From the NCBI RefSeq assembly GCF_030463565.1, contig NC_134660.1:1662001-1726000 (forward strand): a stretch of DNA of 64,000 bases, in the 5' to 3' direction. This DNA is from Pelecanus crispus (lineage: Eukaryota; Chordata; Aves; Pelecaniformes; Pelecanidae). Positions within the stretch are counted from its first letter, which is position 1. Each line of letters starts with the position of its first letter. The position numbers and the translations under genes were made by a program. Below are positions 57,396 through 64,000 of this stretch, piece after piece. The notes below the pieces were generated by a model. That model saw only the letters and a list, made by a program, of their open reading frames with translations. It made no database searches and was not told where the DNA came from.

Positions 57396-59545
57396 GCAGG
57401 GACAGGGACAGGGACAGGGACAGGGGCAGGGGCAGGGACAGGGGCAGGGACAGGGAAAGGGACAGGGGCAGGGGTACGGGCAGGGACACAGACACGGGCA
57501 GGGACAGGGACAGGGACAGGGGCAGGGACAGGAGCGGGGCAGGGGCAGGGGCAGGGGCATGGACAGGGACACAGGCAGGGACACGGGCAGGGGCAGGGGC
57601 AGGGAAAGGGACAGGGACAGGGACAGGGGCAGGGACAGGGAAAGGGACAGGGGCAGGGGTACGGGCAGGGACACAGACACGGGCAGGGACAGGGACAGGG
57701 ACAGGGGCAGGGACAGGAGCGGGGCAGGGGCAGGGGCAGGGGCATGGACAGGGACACAGGCAGGGACACGGGCAGGGGCAGGGGCAGGGAAAGGGACAGG
57801 GACAGGGACAGGGGCAGGGGCAGGGGCAGGGGCAGGGGCAAGGACAGGGAAAGGGACAGGGGCAGGGACAGGGGCAGGGAAAGGGACAGGGGCAGGGAAA
57901 GGGACAGGGACAGGGGCAGGGGCAGGGGCAGGGACAGGGACAGGGGCAGGGGCAGGGGCAGGGACAGGGGCAGGGACACAGACAGGGACAGGGACAGGGG
58001 CAGGGACAGGGAAAGGGACAGGGGCAGGGGTACGGGCAGGGACACAGACATGGGCAGGGACAGGGGCAGGGGCAGGGGCAGGGACAGGGGCAGGGGCAGG
58101 GGCAGGGAAAGGGACAGGGACAGGGGCAGGGACAGGGGCAGGGACAGGGACAGGGGCAGGGAAAGGGACAGGGACAGGGGCAGGGACAGGGACAGGGGCA
58201 GGGGCAGGGGCAGGGACAGGGGCAGGGACAGGGACAGGGGCAGGGGCAGGGGCAGCAGCTCCAGGCTGTGAGTTCTGCCTCTCAAGAGGAACTTTCATGC
58301 AACCGATTGAGAAACAGGAGCTGCTGGGGTGGCCCCTGCACACCCTCCCTCGCCCTGCGGGACCAAACCTCTTCCCTGGGTGCTCCGAGGGGGACGGGGC
58401 TTTTCCCTTGGGAACGGGGCCACGTCCCCTCTCCCAGGCCGTGGCCGAGGGGAGTCGGGGGGGTGGCAGCCCAAGGTGGGCAACACGGGGACGACCGAGG
58501 GGGGACGGGAGGCAGCTCCGTGCCTGTGGACGTGCAAATACCCACGTGCACGCACGGGGACGCGGGCAGGGGGCTGGCACACACCTTGCAACCCGCTGCC
58601 CGCACCCGGGGCTGACGCCTCCAGCTGCACCCCCCCCAGCACGCACATGGGGCAGCCCCCAGCCCCCTTACACCCTCCCCAAACCCCTCCGGGTGCCGCT
58701 TACTTGAACTCGGGGCTGAGGTCCGGCTTGAGCCCGTAGAAGGCGGAGGAGAGCGTGACCGTCCAGGCGGGCAGGAACCTGCCGTCCTGGCACTCGAGGA
58801 ACGGTGGGGACCACCGCACGTGGCCCGGCTCCCCCACGTAGCTGTCCCCCCGCTGCCATTTGGGGGTCTCCATGCTGCGCAGGTCGTTGCTGAGCACGCG
58901 CTTGTGGAGGACGGGGGTCCGCTGGGACTTGAGGGCGTTGAACCACTCGTTGTCCCAGCTGAGGTTGCCGAGGCCGGGGGCGGCAGCGGAGAGGTCCCGC
59001 AGCAGGATTTCGCCGTCCCCCTTGGTGGCCTGCAGCATCAGCCGGGGCTTGGCAGCCAGCGGGTGGGCGTCGAGGGCGAGCACCGCCCGGCGCACCCACG
59101 GGTGCCCCTCCGCCAGGCTACGGACCAGCGCCTGGTACCACTCCACGTCCTCGGCCACGCTGGCTTCGCGGATGTCGTTGGCCTGGAAGAGCATGTTGAG
59201 GAAGTTGGCGGCGTGGGCCAGCGCCTCGGGGGCGGCACGCAGGGCGGCACGCAGCGCCGGGGGGGGGCCGGGGCCGGCTGCCCCTGCCACGACGCCCCGG
59301 CTGCAGTTGGCCCGGGCCAGCCGCTGCGCATCGCCCGTCTGCAGGAAAGCCAGCGCCGCCGCCGAGCCCTCGGGGTCCCCCGACGCTCCCGGCTCCGGCG
59401 TGGGTGCCCAGGAGGATGACGGGGCCAGGGACCATCCCGCCGGCTGGGGGGGTCTCTCCTGCGGGCGCTGGCCCCCCGCGAGGATGGTGCCGCAGAGCAG
59501 CGCCGTGTGCAAGCGCCAGAGCAGCGGCCACCGCCACGGCCCCAT
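47608..59545 (-). CDS. GPR179: GPR179, class C orphan G-protein-coupled receptor, complete coding region
   Basis: Postsynaptic organiser of the mGluR6-TRPM1 cascade in retinal ON-bipolar cells; it anchors RGS7/RGS11 complexes, and loss in humans causes complete congenital stationary night blindness. Exons: 58704-59545, 56926-57034, 55869-55971, 55488-55696, 55214-55282, 54694-54803, 54372-54610, 53774-53912, 53470-53575, 53229-53375, 47608-52914. Phases join into 2459 codons plus TAG (human about 2367). Layout: signal peptide (about residues 1-25), extracellular domain to about 390, a Cys-rich segment (about 295-385), seven membrane segments (about 393-642), a conserved juxtamembrane stretch ([38 protein letters not shown]), then a long tail with CPWE repeats. 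Junctions are GT-AG except the donor after 55488, which reads AAG|GCAAGG. The CPWE tail and the YEDELxMxRSGS block separate it from GPR158. Confidence 0.96.
48340..49430 (-). repeat. 654-bp in-frame tandem duplication in GPR179 tail
   Basis: Sequence from about 48358 to 48760 recurs almost unchanged 654 bp later (about 49012-49414). For example ACGTGCCATCTCC at 48537 recurs as ACGTGCCGTCTCC at 49191. 654 bp is 218 codons, so the frame is kept. Each copy codes [31 protein letters not shown] and [18 protein letters not shown]. Confidence 0.92.
53470..55696 (-). CDS. GPR179: GPR179 exons 4-9: seven-transmembrane core
   Basis: Six exons code the membrane core. TM1 is in 55488-55696 ([19 protein letters not shown]), TM2 spans 55214-55282 and the next exon ([21 protein letters not shown]), TM3 is in 54694-54803 ([15 protein letters not shown]). 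TM4 is in 54372-54610 ([18 protein letters not shown]). TM5 crosses into 53774-53912 ([15 protein letters not shown]), TM6 crosses into 53470-53575 ([16 protein letters not shown]), and TM7 is [20 protein letters not shown]. The Cys-rich stretch [17 protein letters not shown] just before TM1 is typical of class C receptors. Confidence 0.93.
57254..58256. repeat. Minisatellite 4: hexanucleotide (GGGACA/GGGGCA)n array in GPR179 intron 1
   Basis: About 1 kb of GGGACA and GGGGCA units with GGGAAA, GGGTAC and GACACA variants. A variant block with GGGGTACGGGCAGGGACACA recurs at about 57471, 57656 and 58027, so a higher-order unit of about 185 bp is superposed. The G-rich strand is the template strand of GPR179; the pre-mRNA would carry (CCCTGT/CCCTGC)n. 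The array ends about 450 bp from exon 1. Confidence 0.97.
58704..59545 (-). CDS. GPR179: GPR179 exon 1: signal peptide and extracellular domain
   Basis: Codes residues 1-281. The start [20 protein letters not shown] is a hydrophobic signal peptide. The extracellular part that follows ([41 protein letters not shown]) matches the GPR158/GPR179 ectodomain, which is described as Cache-like. The exon ends GAGTTCAA|GTAAGC in phase 2. The ATG at 59545 is the one followed directly by the signal peptide. Confidence 0.92.
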
Positions 59546-60322
59546 GGCTGGGGCTCAGCGGAGCCCCCCGGCCCCCTGCGGCCCCGCCGGCCGGCCCGGG
59601 GTGGGCATGGTGGGCACGGTGCCCGAGCCGGCCGGGAGCCAGCTCTGCTCCGCAAGGCCGGACTCAGGCTCTGCCGCCTGTTTTTCTCTCTCTCGGCGAT
59701 GCCGGAGCAGACGTCACTGGCTCCAAAACGTGTTCATCTGCTGGCGCTGCCCGCCCCCGCGCTCCCGCTCGGGCAGGCCGCGCAGCCGGGGAGCCCCCCG
59801 CCCTGAGCCCCGCGGGGACCCCCGCACCCCGGCCCCCTCGGGCTGGCCATGATGCAAGCGCATCCTGATGGGAAGCCATGGCAACGGGGCCGGGAATTTT
59901 CCTCCCAGCATCGCCCTCCCCGCGGCCCCCTTGGCAGCCAGGGGGGAGAAGGTCGCCCGCTGGTTCCCCATATGGTCCCGGGCTTCAATCCTGCAGTGCC
60001 CGGCCCCCCCCGGCCGTGGGCTGGGAATGGGGGGGGTGGCACACGTGGGATGTCCCTGTGGGGCTGAGGGTGGCGAGTGCGGTGGGGAGGCGGCCACGAG
60101 CACAGTCCCCGCAGCAGGGCCTGACGCCCACCGCCCAAGCTGGGGATGATGTCCTGGGTCCTGCGCAGCACTGCCCTGGTTGCAGAGGGGAAACTGAGGC
60201 ACGCGAGGCTGCTCAGCCCCACCCCGCCCGAAGCAACAGTGACTTCCCTCTTCACCCGCTGCCAGGCAAGCGTGGGGAGCTGGTGCCCAGCCCCTCTCCT
60301 CCCGTGGGGCGTGCTGCCTGCA
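59546..60322. other. Head-to-head spacer upstream of GPR179
   Basis: GC-rich sequence directly 5' of GPR179, presumably holding its promoter. I see no TATA box or distinct motif I would defend, and no gene. Confidence 0.5.
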
Positions 60323-61150
60323 GGAGCCGTGCAGAGCCGTGCCAGAGCTGTGCAGCAGCCATGCAGAGCTGTGCAAGAGCTGTGAAGAGCCGTGCAAGAG
60401 CCATGCAGAGCCGTGCAAGAGTCATGCAGAGCCATGCAGAGCCGTGCAAGAGCCATGCAGCAGCTGTGCAGCAGCCTTGCAGAGCCGTGCAAGAGCCATG
60501 AAGAGCCGTGCAAGAGCCGTGCAAGGATCGTGCAGAGCCATGCAGAGTTGTGCAAGAGCCGTGCAAGAGCCGTGAAGAGCTGTGCAGAGCCGTGCAAGAG
60601 TCATGTAGAGCCATGCAGAGCCGTGCAAGAGCCGTGCAGAGCCATGCAAGAGCCGTGCAGAGCCATACAGAGTTGTGCAAGAGCCGTGCAGAGCCATGCA
60701 AGAGCCGTGCAAGAGCTGTGCAGAGCCATGCAAGAGCCATGCAGAGCCATGCAGAGCCATGCAAGAGCCGTGCAGCAGCTGTGCAGCAGCCATGCAGAGC
60801 CGTGCAAGAGCCGTGCAAGGATCGTGCAGAGCCATGCAGAGTTGTGCAAGAGCCATGCAGAGCCGTGCAAGAGCTGTGCAGAGCCATGCAGAGCCGTGCA
60901 AGAGCCGTGCAAGGATCGTGCAGAGCCATGCAGAGTTGTGCAAAAGCCGTGCAGCAGCTGTGCAGCAGCCGTGCCAGAGATGTGCAAGAGCCGTGCAGAG
61001 CCGTGCAGAGTTGTGCAAGAGCCGTGCAGAGCCGTGCAAGAGCCGTGCAGCAGCTGTGCAGCAGCCGTGCAAAAGATGTGCAAGAGCCGTGCAGAGCCGT
61101 GCAGAGCCGTGCCAGAGATGTGCAAGAGCCGTGCAGAGCCGTGCAGGGCT
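60323..61150. repeat. Minisatellite 5: AGCCRTGCAG / AGCCRTGCAAG array, 10/11-bp period
   Basis: About 830 bp of decamer AGCCGTGCAG and undecamer AGCCGTGCAAG units with G/A and C/T transitions (AGCCATGCAG, AGCTGTGCAG). By length this is roughly 75-80 copies. Blocks such as GCAAGGATCGTGCAGAGCCA recur near 60520, 60808 and 60910, showing higher-order duplication. Every unit contains the palindrome TGCA. The array ends about 450 bp before the SOCS7 start codon. Confidence 0.96.
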
Positions 61151-61579
61151 CGCAGTACGAAGGTGCCGGGCGCCCGTGCCTCAGTTTCCCCTACCACACC
61201 CCCCGGGCCCGGGGGTGCCGAGTCCCCTGGGTGGCGGCGGGGGCTGCGTCTCCCGGCTCCCCGGCCGCCCCCGCTGCCCGCCGGTGCCCGGGTGTCCCCC
61301 CCGCCCCGCCCGTGGGTGCCGGGGCCGCCCGTGGGTGCGGGGGGGGCTCGCGGCCGCGCTCCACGCGTGGTGGGGGGGCTGGGGGCGTGGCTTCGAGCAG
61401 TGGGCGTGACCACAGCCCGCTGGGGGGCGTGGCTTGGGCAGGGGGCGGAGCCAGCGGCGGAAGTGGGGGGGCGTGGCGGCGCGCGGCCGTCGCCGCGGAG
61501 GAGCGGGGGCAGCGGCGGCGGCGGGGCCCGTGTGAGGGCGGCGGCGGCCCGGCCCGGCCCCGTCCCGTCCCGGGGAGCC

Positions 61580-61594
61580 ATGCGGCGGCCGTAG
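61580..61594 (+). promoter_or_regulatory. Four-codon upstream ORF (MRRP-stop) before SOCS7
   Basis: ATGCGGCGGCCGTAG ends two bases before the ATG at 61597. Both ATGs share the context GCCATGC, so leaky scanning or very local re-initiation would set SOCS7 start use, if transcripts begin upstream of 61580. Confidence 0.6.
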
Positions 61595-61596
61595 CC

Positions 61597-62492
61597 ATGC
61601 AGCGCGCCGAGCTGCGGGAGGGGGAGGCGGCGGCGGCCGCCGCGGCCTCTTACCGGGTGCTCAGCCGCCTGCTGGGCTACGGGGCCGGGCCGGAGGCGGG
61701 CGCGGCGGGCGGTGCCGTTCCCGGCGCGGCGGGCGCGGGGCCCTTGGGCCCCGGGGGCGGCGGGCGGCTGCCGGCGGCGGCCTTGCCGGGCGGCGGGGCG
61801 CTGCGGGCCCCGCGGCCGCCGCCGCAGCTGATGGTGTTCCGCAACGCGGCGGAGGGGCGGCCCGGCGAGGAGGGCGGCCCGGCGGCGGGGGGCGGCGGGG
61901 GCCCGGCGGCGGGGGGCGGCGGGGGCGAGCCGCTCTGCCCGCGGCACCGCTGCGCCCTGGAGCCCAAGGCGGCGGCGAGGTGGGGGGCCGGGCCGCCGGC
62001 GGGGCTGGAGCTGCAGCTGGCGGCGCTGGGGCTGCGGCCGCCCGGGCTGGGCGCGAAGGGGCCCGGGGGCTGCCCGTGCCCCTGCCTCGGGCCGCCGCCG
62101 CCCGCCGGGCCCGCCGCCGAGGAGACCAGCGACGCTCTGCTGGTGCTGGAAGCGCTGGAGCCCGACGAGGCCGGGAGCTGCTCCGAGGAGGAGCCGGGAT
62201 CCCCGGGGCGCGGGGCCGGCCGTGCCGCCGCCGGGAGAGCAGCGAGCGGCCCCGCGCTGCCGCCCGGGGGAGCCGGCCCCGGCGCCAGGAAGGGCTCGCT
62301 CAAGATCCGCCTCAGCCGCCTCTTCCGCACCAAGAGCTGCAGCGGCGGCTCGGCCACCGGGGACGGCGGCTCGGCCACCGGGGACGCCGCCGCCGCCGCC
62401 ACCGAGGGCCGGCGGGCCGGGGAGCTGCCCGCCTCGGCCGGCAGCCTGACCGACGTCTGCGGGGCCCGCGGCCGAGAGCAGGAGGCGGGCAG
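61597..62492 (+). CDS. SOCS7: SOCS7 first coding exon (partial gene; rest outside window)
   Basis: Suppressor of cytokine signalling 7, an adaptor whose C-terminal SH2 domain and SOCS box recruit targets to an elongin B/C-cullin ligase. Only the N-terminal, proline/glycine/alanine-rich part is here. Matches to human SOCS7 as remembered: MVFRN, PLCPRHRCALEPKA, LELQLAALGL, EETSDALLVLEALE, CSEEEPGSPGRG, KIRLSRLFRTKSC and a final AGELPAS-like/SLTD segment. The exon ends GGCAG|GTACGG in phase 2, as in human (AGR then KPKL). The long-standing start is the Met at 61831; an in-frame ATG at 61597 adds 78 residues (MQRAELREGE, SYRVLSRLLGYG) with no stop between. I annotate the longer form and flag the choice. 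Confidence 0.93.
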
Positions 62493-64000
62493 GTACGGGG
62501 CGCGGGGGTTTGCCTCCCGGCCTTGGGGGGGGTCCATGGGGTGGTTTTGGGGCTGTGGGGAGCAGCCGCCTGCGTCGATGGCAGCCGGGAGACCGTGGGG
62601 CTGTCGCCGGTGTGAGAGCTGGGAGCGTGGCGGTGCGGCCCCGCAGCGCGGGGGGAGAAGGGGTGCCGGTGCCGTGACGCCTTGCTGGAGGTGGAGGATG
62701 GCCGCGAGGCGCAGGTGCCATCCCGCAGACGGGCGCCGTGGCCGTCCGTCCGTCCGTCGGCTCCGAGCTGGGCTCCGGCCTCTCAGCAGCTGCCGAGGCC
62801 TCGTCTTTCGCACGGGGTCAGCGAGCGCGGCTGGAGCCCCGGAGAGGCGGGCGCAGGACAGACACGCTGCTCTGAGCCCTGCATCTGCGAAGGGAATGGC
62901 GGAAAAACGTCCGGGAGCAGGACCGGCGAGGAGGCGGGTGGCTCGGAGCAGCCGCCGGAGCCCTGGGATGCTGCAGGTGTCGGCCGAGCGAGGAAGTGGT
63001 GTGCCCCGGGAGTGGCCCCTGGTGACACTGCACTGAGACCCAAGGGGCTGCCGTTTCCTCTCACCCTCCCGTGTCTCGCAGAATGATTTCCTGAGGCTCG
63101 CGAGCGTCGCAGTTGGGCTCCGGCCTCGGCTGGTGGTGGGCGCTGCCGGGGGGGGCTCTGCTCTCCCCGTGCTCTCCCGGTGCTCCGCGGCAGGATGTGG
63201 CCGGAGGAAGCGTTGGCAGCCAGAGGTTGGCTGGGTCATGCGTGAGGCCGCAGGGACAAATCCTGGGACCTACCGGTGTGGGTTTCCATGCACCCACCCT
63301 GTTCTGTCGGCTCCGGCACTCGGCTGCTCGCCCTACTCCAGCCTCGTGTTTCGGCAGAAGATTTGAGCTGCTTGGTACCAGCTGGGGAGGGTGAAGGGCT
63401 GATCTGTACCCGCTGCCCAGGCTCCGGTCGCGGCGGGCCTCCTGTGCTCCAGAAACCACTTTCTGCAGCGTTTCCAGCAGCAGAACCGAAATTCCTCGTG
63501 GAGGAGGCAGCGAGAGCCTGCCCAAGGTCTGCGCAGCCAGCCCGGGAGCAGCACTAAATAATTGAGTGGACTCTTGAGTGTTACAGCACAGGCCTTTCCC
63601 TGTGGGGTTAATTAACCTCGTGTAAGGCTTTCGGGGTGCGTTGCCTCCTCAGTGCAGCTGAAGACCTTTCAGGTCTTCAGAAAAGAAACTTTCCCCAGGC
63701 TTGCTCTGAAGATGCTGGCCTTGGGTCAGGTGTGACCCGCGGCAGTGGCCTGTGGCGACTGGACACTTGGGCAGCCCAAAAGGCAGCCGGGGCCATAGCA
63801 GAGGCCAAAATTACCACCCTTGTGAAGCGGAGGATGGCTTCGGAGATGGCGCAGCCTCGGCTCCTCCGGCAGCTCCCAGCCCTGCAGCTGGTCAGGGCGT
63901 TTGAGTCCTCTCGAGAGCTCGTGTGCCTGCGAGGAGCCTTGCTTTTGCATGTGGGGTGGTGAAGCAGTTTTCTACGATGGCTTCATTCCCCACGAGTGAC
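62493..64000 (+). other. SOCS7 intron 1 (continues beyond window)
   Basis: Starts at GTACGGGGCG. I looked for the next SOCS7 exon (KPKLTRTQSAFSP-like) and did not find it before 64000. No other gene is supportable here. Confidence 0.75.

Larger units (their letters stand above)
61180..62520 (+). promoter_or_regulatory. CpG island / SOCS7 promoter and first exon
   Basis: Extremely GC- and CpG-rich sequence covers the first coding exon and about 400 bp upstream. I see no TATA box; a dispersed CpG-island promoter is likely. Confidence 0.7.

Noticed and set aside
56512-58707. 731-codon plus-strand frame rich in Gly, Thr, Ala and Gln
   Set aside because: Translation of the hexanucleotide array plus the antisense of GPR179 exon 2 and flanking introns.
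60508-63036. 842-codon plus-strand frame running through minisatellite 5 into SOCS7 exon 1
   Set aside because: The upstream part is repeat translation that happens to be in frame with SOCS7, and the part after 62492 is intron; only 61597-62492 has protein-level support.
1-64000. CRISPR arrays, bacterial operons, prophage or plasmid features
   Set aside because: The window is vertebrate nuclear DNA; its tandem arrays lack spacer-repeat structure.

Overview
The window reads as vertebrate nuclear DNA, almost certainly avian. It carries split genes with GT-AG introns, a CR1-type retrotransposon 3' end with its short direct-repeat tail, compact GC-rich genes and many minisatellites. Four protein genes are recognisable: NPEPPS (-), MRPL45 (+), GPR179 (-) and SOCS7 (+). 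From memory this order fits the gene-dense chicken microchromosome 27; no alignment was run.

Layout. 1-32.7 kb: 5' two thirds of NPEPPS (puromycin-sensitive aminopeptidase) on the minus strand, 16 standard exons coding 581 residues in AT-rich introns; the last exons lie beyond position 1. One extra in-frame 66-bp exon-like block (7231-7296) lies between the two exons that carry the zinc ligands. 31.9-33.2 kb: CpG-island promoter of NPEPPS. 33.2-40.1 kb: head-to-head intergenic space with two minisatellites (45-bp units; mixed 16/20-bp units). 40.17-44.77 kb: MRPL45, complete, 8 exons, 300 aa, with a G-rich minisatellite in intron 1 and a clear AATAAA signal. 44.8-47.6 kb: tail-to-tail intergenic space and the GPR179 3' UTR. 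47.6-59.5 kb: GPR179, complete coding region, 11 exons, about 2459 aa. It has an extracellular domain, seven membrane segments and a 5.3-kb terminal exon coding a long tail with 22 CPWE motifs. Its intron 1 holds about 1 kb of hexanucleotide array, and intron 4 appears to be GC-AG. 59.5-61.2 kb: head-to-head spacer with a 10/11-bp-period array. 61.2-64 kb: CpG island and first coding exon of SOCS7; the SH2 and SOCS-box exons lie beyond position 64000.

The four genes do not form a pathway. NPEPPS trims cytosolic peptides, MRPL45 belongs to the mitochondrial ribosome, GPR179 organises the mGluR6 cascade in retinal ON-bipolar cells, and SOCS7 is a cytokine/insulin-signalling adaptor. What they share is physical: composition changes sharply near 31.9 kb from AT-rich to very GC-rich, and each gene has a minisatellite near its first exon. 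The most interesting observations are the NPEPPS cassette-like exon, the recently duplicated CPWE repeats of GPR179, the minisatellite cluster, and the SOCS7 start region with a four-codon upstream ORF.
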